64,000 nucleotides of DNA from Rhinopomastus cyanomelas (Eukaryota > Chordata > Aves > Bucerotiformes > Rhinopomastidae), in assembly GCA_013400115.1 (NCBI GenBank), contig VXBP01010356.1, forward strand, positions 669 through 64,668, in the 5' to 3' direction. The notes below the pieces were generated by a model. The model did no database searches and was not told where the DNA came from. It saw only the letters and a program-made list of their open reading frames with translations. The position numbers were made by a program, and so were the translations under genes. Below are positions 48,362 to 60,780 of the stretch, one piece after another. Numbering within the stretch: the stretch's first letter is position 1; the number at the start of each line of letters is the position of its first letter.

Positions 48362-48854
48362 TGCCCCTGGCCTCGGAAGTCCCATGTTATAAGCTGTGGC
48401 TGGAGATGACTCTTTCACTAACACTCTGCTGACTTGTGTGTCAGCTTTGCCAGGTGCAGAGCTGAGATGATGCTTCTGCTGCCTAACATGGCACTGACCC
48501 CTTGCAATCTGCTCAGAAAACACAGGGCTCAGTAAGAAACACTCAACTGTGGGGTTTTAGTGCTGTCTCTGTCTCCTTCAGTCATCTGGGCTGATATTCC
48601 TCATACAACCCATACTTTGTTTAATATGCCTTTGTCTCAACATTGTCCTTTAGAGGAGGCCTTGTAAACGCAGTGATAACCTAGGCAGTGGTCCATGTGA
48701 CTTATCCTTGGTGGACAGAGCAACCAGAACTGGAATGGGCTCGTTTTGACTTGCTCAAGCTATAACCAGTGTGCAGGGGAAAAAAATGCTCTTGCCTTTC
48801 ATTCTCTGTGTAGCCTTTTGATATTAGGAGCTGACAGATTTCCACTTCTGAGCG

Positions 48855-48904
48855 TTTGTTATCTGCTTTGTATATGCCATTTGTTATCTCTTTTGTATAT
48901 GACA
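48855..48904. repeat. 25-bp tandem duplication
   Basis: Two adjacent units (48855-48879, 48880-48904) share 'tttgttatct' and 'tttgtatatg' and differ at two or three positions. Confidence 0.8.
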
Positions 48905-51292
48905 ACAGCGTAAGGCTTTTGTTGTACATATTTTTAATAAAAAAGCCAAAATGTTTGGAAGCTAAAACGGATATTACTTCTCTGGTGGAGCACACAGCCT
49001 TCTTTTGATAGCCTAAACCTTTGATAAAGTATGTGGCATGTGAGGCGCTGTATTTAAAAGGCATTTAAATGTTTGGGGGTGGTCCTGTTTTCTTTAAAAC
49101 AGGCTAGCGCTTTGCTCTGATGAACAGTTATAATTATAGATAGTGCTGAGACGTGACGTTCAGCCTTTGAATCAGAGCTGAACTTTTTCAAACTCTCGTT
49201 GTTGCTTGGATTTGAAGCCTGGCTTCATTCTGTCACAGTGGTTGGGGAGCAAGTCAGCACCAGGAGTTGTGAATGTGTGACTGTACAGTGGCTAGCTGAG
49301 AAAGCTTCTCGTCAAGGTAGCCAGGGCCACAAGACAGCCCTAGCCTGGATTCAGCATCCTGGTGTGCTAGGTGCTGACAAATTACCTACTGAAGGACCTG
49401 CTGTTGCAACAAAGGTTTTTGCAATGTGTGTGCAAGGTAAGGCCTAACAAGCAGTAAAGAGAAGATCCTCCACCAAGAAGCCACAAGACAGGGTTGTCTC
49501 GTGATCAAAGACAGCAGCAGCAGCAGTTTCAGGTCTCCGTCAGGCAAACCTCTGGCCATGTTTTTGGTGGTCTCCTGAGAGTTTTGAAAGGCTTTGAAAG
49601 TAAAGGCATGACCCTGATGTTTGATACTGTAGGGAAGGGCAAACGAACCCAGCATCACCATTGTACACTGAACTCTCACAAACTCTCCCTTCTCACTTGG
49701 ATGCTTGTCTGAAAGGCCCTGGGCTTGAACGTCTCTGTGGCATTTCACCTCCTGGCCCAGAGCCCATTGTGCTGCCAGCAGAGCAGTGCATAGCCTTGCA
49801 TAACCAGGTTTTGTTGCTAGTGACTGGGGAAGGTGCCATTACATCGATGCTTTTGCCCGGGGGCACTCCCAAAAAAACCCCCTAACACCACCTGATATCT
49901 AAAACACCAGGCACTCAGAACCTTCAGTAACGCTGCTGTTACAGCAAGATTCAGTGCTACCTGCTTACAGCCTGAGAGTATGTTCAGGTTTTTCCACATA
50001 GAGGTCTGCTCTTGCCCCTGTGTTGTCTATTTTTAGGCTCCACACTCATTTAATACAAAAAAAAGAGAAAGGAAAAAAGGATGTGAGAAAGGACTTCTCT
50101 GAAGCTGTGGCATATGCCCTGCCATAAATCCCTCTGTCAGTATGATTTTCACGTTGGCTGGTTCCTGCGTGTCTTTGTTGTCTTCCTTTCTGTGGGCGAT
50201 TCCCTGTTCTCACACTCCTGTCCTGACCAGTCGAGGTGAATCAAACGTGCATCCGCCTTAGTGCACCCGGTCTGTCTGCTCCGTTGCTGATGAGCTGTGG
50301 GACACGCATGGAAGTGCCTTCAGATTACACAGAGAAAATGACCAACAGGAAGAAAATAACAAACTTAAGGAAGTGCTGGATCTGCTCGTAGTGGGAGTTT
50401 CTCCAGCAGCGTACTCTAGATTGAACCTCAGTGACAGGAACAAACTGTCAGTGGGAGAGCTGGAAAGTGCTCTTCCCTTGCAAATAACCCACAGAAGCTG
50501 CGTGCTGCAGTGTGTTGGTGCCCTCTGTGAGAGACAAGCTTCTGTTCACATCACCCTCGGTGCTAATCAGAAAATCAGAATCTGCTCATCAGCTCTGAGC
50601 TCACCACTCACCCTCGTGCTCGTTCTTGGCTCCTCTCTTCACCCCTGCTGCCTGCTTCAGGATGGCTTGAAGGGGCAGGTGGGATGTAGCTTGGTGCACT
50701 GAACCTGGGCAGGGATGTGGGGGCTTCCTGTGACTTGGAGAGGTCAGATCAAGCTTTAAACCAGTCTCTACAGTTTAGTTCAGCCGGATGGCTCTGGAGA
50801 GCTTCCACTTTGAAAGCTGCTCTTACTGCACAGCATTGCCCTTGGACAGAATGATGCACTGCTGAAACCATCACGTTCACGTGCGCTTTCTGCTACGTGA
50901 TGGCCATATTTACATCTTCTAAACTTCGAGTAGAGCGGCATTGTCGAGATTTAACAGACACATCACATCACCTGGATGAGTTCGGAGCAGGGGATGCGAT
51001 CTAGGTGCTGCGCTGCAAGTTACGAATTTGCTAATTAGCACCTATTCTTGGCACTGGCTTCTGGTTAGTGAGGAAATCCCGTAACAGTTCTGCCTGGAAT
51101 TGCTCTTTAGAACAGGGATACTAATCTTTATGGACCTGATGGGTATGCCATCCCGATCCACTACTTAATATTTTCAAAGCCCTTTGAAGATGAAAAATGC
51201 TGAGCATTATTGGCCTGTTATCTAAAAGGATGTTTTAAAACATGAAGCTAGGGAAAGATCTGCATAAATTAATGTGTGTGTTGATTATGCCC

Positions 51293-51400
51293 TATCTTTC
51301 CTTTTCATCTGAATGTATTAAGTAGCACGAGAACTGTGAGAATTTGTATCTTTCCTTCTCATCTGAATTTATTAAACAGTAAAAGGACTCTGAATTAGTA
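51293..51400. repeat. 54-bp imperfect tandem duplication
   Basis: Units 51293-51346 and 51347-51400 both begin 'tatctttcctt(t/c)tcatct' and continue 'gaat(g/t)tattaa', then diverge. This is an older local duplication in AT-rich sequence. Confidence 0.75.
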
Positions 51401-51647
51401 ATCTAATTTGAACATCAAACCAAAGGCAAAATTCTTCCTAATCCATCTTGCGGATCTCTCATCAGCAGGAGAGACTTCTTGCGTAGCTCAGGTTGAAAAA
51501 ATGTTATTTCGGGCTCAGGTTTCTGGATTCAAGGGACTTCAGTAGAGAATTGTATTTCCAGTCCAGCCTGGAAGGTCTGTAATGACTTGACTTTGATGGT
51601 CAATTTTTTTGACCGCGGTCAGAACCAAGATGGCAACACAAATCAGT

Positions 51648-52436
51648 ACTTTAATGAAAAATAACAAGGGCAGTGCAGAGTCTGGGATCTGGGCAGGAAC
51701 AAGCCCAGGTGCCAGTATAGGCTGGGGACTGACCTGTTGGAGAACAGTGTAGGAGAAAGGGACCTGGGAGTCCTGGTGGACAGTAGGATGATCATGAGCT
51801 GGCAATGGACCTTTGTGGCCAAGAAGGCCAACGATGTCCTGGGGTGGATCAGAAGTGAGGTGGTTAGCAGATCGAGAGAGGTTCTTCTGCTCTGCCCTGG
51901 TGAGACCATATCTGGAGCATTGTGTCCAGTTCTGGGTCCCTAAGTTCAAGTAGACAGAACTGCTAGAGAGAGTCCAGCACAGAGCCACAAAGGGAGTGGA
52001 ACATCTCCCTTATAAGGAAAGTCTGAGGGAGCTGGGTCTCTGTGTCTCTTGAGCTTGGAAAAAGGAGACTGAGGGGTGACCTCAGTAATGTTGATAAATA
52101 TGGAAAGGGTGGGTGTCATGAGGATGAAGCCAAGCTCTGCTCAGTATCATCCAATGATAGGACAAGAGGAAATGGGTGTGAGCTGGAACATAGGAGGTTA
52201 CACATAAATATGAGAAGGAACTTCTTCCCAGTGAGGGTGACAGAGCACTGGAAGGGGCTGCCCGGAAGGGGCTGCCCAGAGATGCTGTGGAATTTCCTTC
52301 TCTGGAGATGTTTAAAACCCTTCTGGACATTTTCCTGTGCAACTTGGTCTAGGTTATGCTGCTGTTGCAGGGATATTAGAATAGATGATCTTTTGAGGTC
52401 ACTTCCAACCCCTAGTGTTCTGTGATTCTGTGATTT
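51648..52436 (+). mobile_element. CR1 LINE, ORF2 end and 3' UTR
   Basis: A 5' truncated + strand CR1 starting just after the RT domain ('aagggcagtgcagagtctgg'). It carries ENSVGERDLGVLVDSRM, the C-terminal cysteine/basic end and the full 3' region to 'gttctgtgattctgtgat'. A private 14-base tandem duplication (52251-52264, 52265-52278) breaks the frame. It is structurally like the copy at 62125, which begins at nearly the same point. Confidence 0.94.
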
Positions 52437-55028
52437 TAATTACTTGTTTTCCTGCCTCTGTTTTAAAGTGTTGTGAGTTTCTTTCTTTTACAACTTGAAA
52501 CAAAACCTAATCTTTGAAATGACAAAACTTCCATTTACCAGTGAGGTTTTTTTCAGTTGCCATTGCCACTGGTTTCCGCAGTGCCAGGAGCAATAGCTGC
52601 ACAAATGGTCTGTGTGATGGTCACCTAGGTTAAGAGTCTGCGACAAGCAGCCAAAACATCATTCCAGACTCATCCTCTGTTTCCTGCATCTGAGACCTTG
52701 AAGTGACAGCTCTGCCTCTAATATCTTGTTAGCAGTAGGATATTTCTCTCACAATGAGACTTGGAGCAGGTATTTGTGTACCTTTGCTTTGCTTTGAAGT
52801 TCCTCTTTCTCCTTTAAACTAATTCCCTCTTTGCACAGTGGTGAAATGTACTGGAGGAGTGCACCTCCATGCTGTGGAATAAGAATCAAACAGCATCTTT
52901 TGCACAAAATTGAAAGTCCTTGGTAGCCACCGGAGTAGCTCATCTACCAGTCAGTGTGGTGTTAAAGGAATTAAAGAGGTCAGGCACAAAAATATCATGT
53001 ACCTGGAGCTTTGCCAGCCTCTTTCTGCCATCTCTTATCATGCTTGTCCATTTGGGATTCTTCCACAAGCTTTATTATATTCATCATGTAGATTAACGGT
53101 CTGCAACTATTAACAACAAACTTTGATGGTACAGAGTGGGAATTGCTTGAATAAACAATTTCACAAGTAAATGGAGTCACAGCTCTGAACCAACAGAGCT
53201 CCAAACTTGTTTTAATTTACAGAGGTCAAAAAGTAAATGGGATTGTTGCTCGGGGAGGTAACTGGAGGAGAACATGCAGCATTCACTCTCAACAAAGGGA
53301 TAGAGGGTGAAAAAAATGATTGACTTCTGGAGTTTGATTTTAATTGGATTTATTCCTACCATCACCCACCAGCACAGCGGAGAACCCCTGCAAGCGGAAG
53401 AGAGATGCTGCTTGGTAAAGGTACTCTTTTCTTTTTGCTTTTTGTTAGTGATCCAGAGCAAGTCCGTATAAACCCTCCATGGATTTAGGCTAAGCAGGTG
53501 AGAGTTTGCTCCAGAAAACCGAGCACAAGTGGACAAGCAGTGTAGTAGGAACTGGTGAGAAGAGCAAATCTGGAGTACTCCTTTCTCTTTGGGTTTCCTG
53601 AGCTTCTTTTTCCCCCACATGCCCCACAGCTGCTTCCCAGGAAGAAGGTTTGGGGGGTTTTATTGTTTGCTTGTAGTCTGGGTTATTTGTGTGGGGGAGT
53701 GCAGAGCCATTTCCAGGCACTGTTAACTGCAGAAGACTGTCACTTCCAGTGCGCAGACAGTAGGGTTTACTGCTTTTTTCCTGAGAGATTTAACGGGATA
53801 TGAGGAGATCAGATAAGTACCTGTAAAACATCTGACCTAGCGCTGGATTTATTCACAGTCACCCTCAGTCGCCTGCGGTAACAGGGCTTTTTCTGTGTTT
53901 GTTGTCCCCTTCTATCCAGGCGCAGCCACCCCTTTGCTGTGGGTGGGGTAGACCGCAGCCTGTGTCGGAGTGGAACGGGAGATTAGGGACTAGGGAATAA
54001 TGTGGACAAGGCTCAGGAGTATTTAGGAGGAGGTGTCACAGTGCACAGGAACGTCAGAATTCCTGGAGGAGCACGGGGAAGGGACAAGCACAAAGCCCCG
54101 GCATTGCTAGAGCTCAGTTGCTGGTGAGAGTGTTTGTCCCCAGGCTCACTTTCCATTCAGAGCTGTCAGGACATCAGGGTATCGCTGACCTTCCTCCACC
54201 ATTTTGTTTCATCCACCTTCAATGCAGGAGCCAGTGATCAGAAATGACTTTAGTATGGCTCCTAATATAAAGCTCCTCTACCTCCATGCTTTGTGATCAC
54301 TGCTAAAGACACTTTGGCTCTGCATCCCAGTGTGCAGCCTCCCCTTTTTATCCCCACTAAGTGTGTGGTGATGGCTCTGCTCTCCGCAGCCGAGACCAAG
54401 AGACACCTAATCTGGGGTGTGAATAACCTTCACCTTCACTCGGCCACCGGACCCCAGGGGCACGTGCAGACCTCAGGCATGAAGCCTCAGCTTTTCACTG
54501 AAAATGAGACCGTGCCTGTCACCTACCACCGAGCTTTCTGCTGGCCACAAGTGGCCCTTCCTCTCAGCACCAGGAGAGCTCCTCAGACGCGGGCGCTGCC
54601 CTGGCTGCAGCTCTCGGTTTTCTGAATGAGTTGCGAAGAGCCGCGTGGGCGCTTCCTATTGATAATTAAAAGCGACACAGATGGCGGTGCCTGCGATGTT
54701 TTCCTTAAGTCACAGCACGTATCAGAAAATGAAGTGATAGTTTTAGGTGGTGGCACATGTAGCTTCAGGTGTTTGTTTAATATTCAGCGTTCGTGCTCGG
54801 TGAGACCTGGGACGTGCTTTCAAATGCTTCTCTGTGGCTGTGCATCACTGCACATTTTTTCTTGTTTTTCCTTTTCAGGGTCTGGCAGATGGTGACGTGT
54901 TGATTGAAAGTATTTTTTTTTTTTATGAAGCCAATGCCCATGTTATCAATGATTTTTAACAAGAGCTTCATTTGTTGAAACAAGACTGTTGTGTTGTTGA
55001 AATGTTGGAAATGGATGGAGTGTTTTCA
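52437..55028. other. Unassigned sequence, partly GC-richer
   Basis: No known gene. Bases 53930-54660 are richer in CG dinucleotides than their surroundings, and a + strand frame at 54293-54625 (110 codons) is open. I recognise no motif in it and see no clear promoter. Confidence 0.35.
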
Positions 55029-55583
55029 CAGAGCATTAGGGATTGGAAGGGACCTCGAAAGATCATCCAGTCCAACCCCCCTGCCACAGCAGGATCACCT
55101 AGATCAAATCGCACAGGAACATGTCGAGGTGGGTTTTAAACATCTCCAGAGAAGGAGACTCCACAACTTCCCTAGGCAGCCTGTTCCAGTGCTCTGTCAC
55201 CCTCAGTGGGAAGAAGTTCCTTCTCATGTTTATGTGGAACCTCCTATGTTCCAGCTGGCACACATTGCCCCTTGTCCTATCTTTTGATGACACTGAGCAG
55301 AGCCTGGCTTCATCCTCACGACACCCACCCTTTCCATATTTATAAACATTACTGAGTTCACCCTTCCGTCTCCTTTTCTCCAGGCTCAAGAGACCCAGCT
55401 CCCTCAGACTTTCCTCATTAGGCAGATGTTCCACTCACTTCATCATCTTTGTGGTTATGTTCTGGACTCTTTCCAGAAGTTCTGTGTCCTTGAACCGAGG
55501 GACCGAGAAATGGACACAATATTCCAGATGTGATCTCACCAGAGAAGAGCAGAGTGGGAAGTTTCTCTTGATCTACTAACCAC
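55029..55583 (-). mobile_element. CR1 LINE, ORF2 end to 3' tail, - strand
   Basis: A minus-strand CR1. The inverted 3' region starts with 'gcattagggattggaaggg'. An uninterrupted minus frame at 55434-55099 reads the ORF2 C-terminus (LSLEKRRRKGELSNVYKYGK, RRNFFPLRVTEHWNRLPREV). The open frame over about 110 codons makes this one of the better preserved copies. Confidence 0.94.
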
Positions 55584-55929
55584 TCTGTGTGTTTTAGAAA
55601 GAAACAGAAGAGAAAACCAGTTTATTGCAGAGGAGGTAGTAATAGTTACAACCTGGAGCTGGGACATCAAGCTTCCATGGCTTCAGTGTTGTGGGTGAGA
55701 CCTCAGAGACTAAATGAAGCCTTGTGTTCCAAAGGTCTCTGATTTTTGCATTCCTCAACAGAGATAGGGACCCACCAATTCCCAGCAGGAATTCTGGACA
55801 GACTGAAAATAATCGGGTTTCTATACGGTTGTCTATATGGTTTTTCATCTGCGTATTTCACCTGGCACACAAAATGCAAGGCCAGACCAACAGCTATCTG
55901 AAATGAGGTTGTAGAGAGGTGGATATTGG
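55584..55929 (-). other. Possible LTR-like retroelement end, - strand
   Basis: Between two CR1 copies of opposite orientation. On the minus strand it reads 'cctctgcaataaactggttt' then 'tctcttctg', a wording typical of the poly(A) end of retroviral-type LTRs; the inverted AATAAA is at 55621-55626. I could not find a matching second LTR, gag/pol frames or TG...CA borders, so this is tentative. Confidence 0.2.
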
Positions 55930-56194
55930 TCTCTTCTCACTAGTAGCAACTGATAGGACAAGAGGAAATGACCTCAATTTGTGTCAGGAGTTTAGGTTAA
56001 ACATTAGGGAAGATGTCTTCATTGAAAGGGTCATCAGACCTTGAGCAGGCTTACCAGAGAGGTGGTTGAACTGCTGTCACTGGAGGTATTAAAAAGTCAC
56101 GTAGGTATGGAGCTTAGGGACAGGCAGAGTTAGATTGATGGTTGGACTTGACGATCTTGAAGCTCTTTTCCTATTCGAATGATTCTCTGATTCA
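55930..56194 (+). mobile_element. CR1 LINE 3' end
   Basis: A + strand CR1 3' end: 'gataggacaagaggaaatga', 'ggttaaacattagggaagat', 'gatggttggacttgacgatc' and a closing 'gattctctgattc' tail. It is more diverged than neighbouring copies and of the same general type as the one at 48070. Confidence 0.9.
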
Positions 56195-57799
56195 GTCTAA
56201 GAATTGGACCAGCTTCTGCTTTATGCACATCCTACAGAAGGAGTGTGACTTAATCTCAGGAGCTTTGGCATGCTTAAACTGTGTCCCTCAACAAAGGAAG
56301 ATGGATGCCTGGTAGGGGGCTGATGGGCAGGATGTGAAGAGTCAGAAATGGTAAGAGAGGAGTGCTGTCCATTACGGCACAACCCAATTCCTGCAGAGCA
56401 AATGGCAGTCTGTAGCGAGAAGTGAGGAGGGGTGCAGTCCTGACTTGTGCCACTGGTTAGTTCCCTTCATTCCTGCCTTCAGATAGTTGCTGCGATAATT
56501 CCTGAGGGAAATCAAAATGCCCTGTGGGTCCCATTCTCTGCAAACAGCCACCAGAGCGCTTCACTGCCAGGGATGGTTTTCTAGGATAGCCTGATCTGAC
56601 CATGTAGACTGCTACTCTGGGTTTTGGTATGAGGGAGAGGAGATACTAGGAGACGCTACATGTTTTGTATTGTCAAACCCATTTCATGGACTACAAACAT
56701 GATATCTAGTTAGTTAGCTTGAAGTTTTCCACACAGCACTGTGTTGTAACATGTTCTTCTAGGGAATAAAAATGTCAGTCAAAGGAAAACAAATTTTAAT
56801 CCTGCCACTGGAAGCCATGATTTTTTTTCCCTTTCTTTTAAATTCCTGTGGGAAGGTAGATAAAACTTCAAAAAATGAAAATACTCTCTCACTTACATTA
56901 TTCTGCTTTTGGGGTCACATTTTAATCAAAACCATACCTGCCTTCAGGAAAAAAAAAAGAGAAGGGAGTAAAACTGATTGAATTTAATAATTAAAAGAAC
57001 ATAAACTCTCTGCTTTGATATGTATAATCTCACATGACATTTATTTCATAATGTGATCAAATCATATATGTTGTTACGGGGACAGTCTTTATTAAAAATG
57101 CCATTTCTTTTAACAAGCACAATGAAAAGAAACCCGTACTTTTTTTATTGTGGTAGAGGGGAAAGAACTGCTATCAAGCTGCTTTCAGCTAAATGAAAAC
57201 ATCTTTCAGGATTTGCTCTGAAATATTTAAATAAAGTGCTATGGAATTTATTCACTTGCTGCCTTCCAGCATGAATAGAAACCCATTAAATTATCTTAAA
57301 TACAATAAATGATGTAGAAGAATTTGTTTTGGTTAGGAATATAGTTTGCTGATGAAGAGTAAGATCATTTAAATATAACATTTTAATATAGGCCTGTAAT
57401 TATGTCATTGAAAGCCCAGTTTGATATCAAGCAAAGCATGGAATGGGCTTTCCAGCTGCAGCCAGAGCTTTGAAAGGCACCTAAGAGGAGCTGCCAGCCC
57501 ATGTCCCCATTACAAGTGAAATTACTGGGATGCCATGAAGCATGTATGGTTGCAGTGAGGTGAGCTGCATGTCACTGCGCAGTGGAGGCAGTCAAGAGGA
57601 GAGGTGGCTTCCTTCCCACTCGTGACCATAGTGGAGAGGTAAACAAATGTGATTCCTTGTTCTTTCACAGAAGTTTGTGAAGCAGATGCCCTCATTGACA
57701 GGAGCATTTTGGACCAGGATAGCAGTTTGATGTGTCCCAATGATGGTGATGTTGCTTTGCTCATGATTCTCTCCACACTTTCTCAGAGCAGAGCATTTT
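56195..57799. other. Unassigned sequence with a candidate conserved non-coding block
   Basis: No exon recognised. Bases 56990-57540 are AT-rich but not simple, with many homeodomain-like words (ttaaat, taatat, gtaattat), and read like a developmental enhancer rather than decayed repeat. This needs alignment to confirm. Confidence 0.3.
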
Positions 57800-58052
57800 T
57801 GACAGGACAAGGGGTAAAGGCTTTAAACTACAAGACAGCAGATTTAGACTGGATATTAGGAAGAAAGTTTTTACAGTGAGGGCAGTGGGTCCCTGGAACA
57901 GGCTGCTCAGAGGGTGGTGGGGGCTCAAGTTCAGCCTGGATGAGGCTCTGGGCAACCTACTCTAGTTGCAGATGTCCCTGCTCATTGCAGGAGGGTTGGA
58001 CTAGATGACCATTAAAGGTCCCTTCCAACCCAATGCTTTCTGTGATTTTCAT
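57800..58052 (+). mobile_element. CR1 LINE 3' end
   Basis: A + strand CR1 3' end: 'gacaggacaaggggtaaagg', 'gactggatattaggaagaaa', 'ctggaacaggctgctcagag', 'ggactagatgaccattaaag' and 'gctttctgtgattttc'. It matches the subfamily of the piece at 1-305 more than the longer copies. Confidence 0.92.
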
Positions 58053-60637
58053 ATGAGCTCCAGTGTGGTGGCCCTGTGCCACACTTTGTCCCACAGTGTT
58101 TGAATCTCCTGAATGACCCACAGAAATCAGGCTTTTTCCTTCCCACTGATGCTTCCCTGGAATCATATGCTCATGGGTTTCTTTGTTTGCTTGTGTGGGG
58201 TTTTTTGTTGGGTTTTGTTGTTATGGTGGTGGTGGTGGAGCAGGGGCTTCTTCATGCACTGTAGTTGTGCAGGCACCCAAATAATAGAGCTCAGGCTGGC
58301 TTCTTCGGGATGTCTCTAGCGATGTCCCGTGGTTTGCTCTGACAGTCCCTGGAGCACAGAGAGGCATGGACTGCATTGATTCTTGGCAAAGAAATTCATT
58401 GTAGAAGACATTAGGGACTTCAGGCTGAAATGACACAACCAAGCTTCTTTCTGAAGTGTCTAAGAAAATGCTGAACTGTAGATTGGGCCTGAAAGTCAAT
58501 GAATAGTTAATGCAGATCCATGACAGCCAGTGATGTCAACAACATTCAATCAGACAAAAATATGACTCTCTCATTCAAAAATCCAGAGATTTAGGGATTA
58601 GTCTTAGCTAAACATAGTTCCCAGTGCTGTTTACTCAATACCTGGCTAGCACTCTGATCACAGCCCCACAAAGTTGGTGTTATAGGTAGGGAATATGTCT
58701 AGACCTTGTTCCATTTCTCAAGGGGAAACAAAGATTTTTGGTCATCAGAGGGGACCTGTTTGCCTTGTTTTATCTATGCAAGTCCATTTCAAGAAATAAA
58801 AACCACAGTAGAAATAATCTTTGAAAATATAAAGGTGCCAGTGAGGCAGAGTAACGCGCTTGAGTGGAAGTGTTTTAGAGTGAATCATGGTTGTGCAACT
58901 AGTTTACCTAAACTCATTTTAAATCAGAAGAGTGACAGGCCCAGAACACTAAGTGATGGAGGATTGCTCCGTGATGCTGTTTGAGGCACTGGGTTGGACT
59001 GTGCGCAATCATTTCCTCCTAAATTGGTTGTAGTCCCCTTTCAAATTGTCAGAGTAGTTCTCTTCTGCTTCGTTGCACTTGAGAAGCAGGTGGACAGCAA
59101 GCTGCTCAGCCTCGTTTGATCCTCACGCTCTTGTTCAATAGATAGAGCAAATCAAACTGGAAAAGCTTTCTGGTGCGGCCATGGCGCTGCCTGCTCAGTG
59201 CCTTGATTGACAGCAGGAAGCTGCCTGCGGTTCAGACAGGAGGAGATCTCTAATTTTGTCTTTCTAAAGGCGTATTAGAGAAGACAATGATAAATTTAAC
59301 TTCTCAGTGCCAGGAGTGGCAACTGTTTGTGTGACACTTGAATGCAAAATGTATAAACTCGGGCCATCGCTGCGTGAAGCACCAATCTGCTTGTTTCGGA
59401 GCACAGAGTCATCTGGTTGCTCAAGTACAAGAGATTCCCTTTTACCTAGATCCCACATGGCTCTAGGAGTTTATGCAGACCTCCTATCCCGTATCTGCCT
59501 GAGGAGGATCCTCCATCTGGAAAACTTGTCGGAGCAGTGGGGCACAATTGCAGAAGAGTTCAAGCTCTTTCTCATTTATCTCATGCAGCGAGAAGGAGAT
59601 GCACAGCTTTTGTCACTGTGTTCTTTTGCCTTCCTGCTGCGCTATGCAAAGAAACAAGGTGCCGGGGTGTCCCTTGCTTCTGTTTCCTACAGATTCCTTT
59701 GCAACTATGAGCACTGGCTTATTTGAAAACTCACCTGAGGTTCAGGCCATAGGCTGTGAAACAGAATGAGAGTGGAAACAGAACATTTCTTGTCAAATGG
59801 ATTTGTGTTCTCCTATAATGAGAAATCAGTATCCTGCAAAATGAATTTGTGGAGAAATTCCTTGGAGCTGTTCCCTCCCTTGATCCTGCGGAAAGCTCAG
59901 CCTGGTGTAGGAAAAGGGCACCCAGGCAGTAATTTGAAGAGCACCTCTGCAAATCTGCTTTCAGTGCTGAGTCTCTTAGGGTTTCTCAAGGAAATTACCT
60001 GAGCTGTTCAAAGCATCCAGGCACGTCAAGTGTGGTCATGCAGACTGGGTGGCAGTATCTCTGAGGCTTCTGGAACGATCTTGTCTCAGTGACAGTCTCA
60101 ATGGACAATAAACTCTCCCTGCCTTTGAAGGACCTACATAGAAACCATGGCTCCTGGAGCAGTCACATGCTAGGAAAGATGGACACATCAGTGAAAAGAT
60201 GTGCACATCAGCGATGACCTTCTTCGTCCCCTCTTTCTCTGTCATGTGTTGGCAGATAAAAACTCAGACTGTTCTTCTTTTCTACACACTGTGGTATGTC
60301 TCTTGTGAATCCCTGCCTGATGTGGATTCTTCCCACGCATGCTTTGCCTGGAGAAGACATGCTCATTTAAGGAAGGCACAGGCAGCACAAGGAGCCTACT
60401 GGGTTTATAAACTCTCCAGCTCCAGTACAAACTGTGTAATCATCTTCTAATTTTAAATGTACTTTCCTTAACAGCGCACTGTGCTTGGAGATGGATGTGA
60501 GTGCTGGAGGGCTCGGCTGCAGTGTCTGGAGGAGCAGGGAGGTCAGCTCCATCAGCAGGAGCTGACACAATGATAGAGGAGGAAGAAATGACACAGCAGT
60601 GTGGAGAGAGAAAGCAGAGGCCGCGAGACTTTAACGG
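58053..60637. other. Unassigned sequence
   Basis: No known gene. It includes a GT/GGT-rich low-complexity run (58197-58245), a TGATTGACAG motif at 59204 and a 139-codon + strand frame at 59307-59726 that I do not recognise. Confidence 0.35.
59204..59213 (+). promoter_or_regulatory. Consensus PBX-MEIS (TALE) motif
   Basis: TGATTGACAG is an exact match to the composite PBX/MEIS-PREP site known from vertebrate enhancers. It sits in unique sequence next to AT-rich words. One 10-base match in 64 kb is suggestive only. Confidence 0.3.
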
Positions 60638-60780
60638 CACCTGTTCAGGTGGGTTTTAAATGTCTCCAGAGAAGGAGACTCCACAACTTCACTGAGCAGC
60701 CCCTTCCAGTTCTCGGTCATTCTCACTGGGAAGAAGTTCCTTCTCACAGTGATGTGGAACCTCCTATGTTCTAGCTTACA
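60638..60780 (-). mobile_element. CR1 LINE, inverted 5' segment of a twin-primed copy
   Basis: A minus-strand piece of the CR1 3' region, from 'caggtgggttttaaatgtct' to 'cctatgttctagcttaca'. It lacks a 3' octamer tail at its left end and runs straight into + strand CR1 at 60781, so it looks like the inverted part of one element. Confidence 0.85.

Larger units (their letters stand above)
48362..51647. other. Unassigned sequence with two local tandem duplications
   Basis: No gene recognised. It contains 25-base (48855-48904) and 54-base (51293-51400) imperfect tandem duplications, listed separately. Confidence 0.4.

Noticed and set aside
54293..54625. 110-codon + strand frame in a GC-richer patch
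   Set aside because: No recognised domain, no splice signals of note, and higher GC makes long chance frames more likely.
59307..59726. 139-codon + strand frame
   Set aside because: The hydrophobic C-terminal half looked protein-like, but no family motif was recognised and the surroundings show no exon structure.
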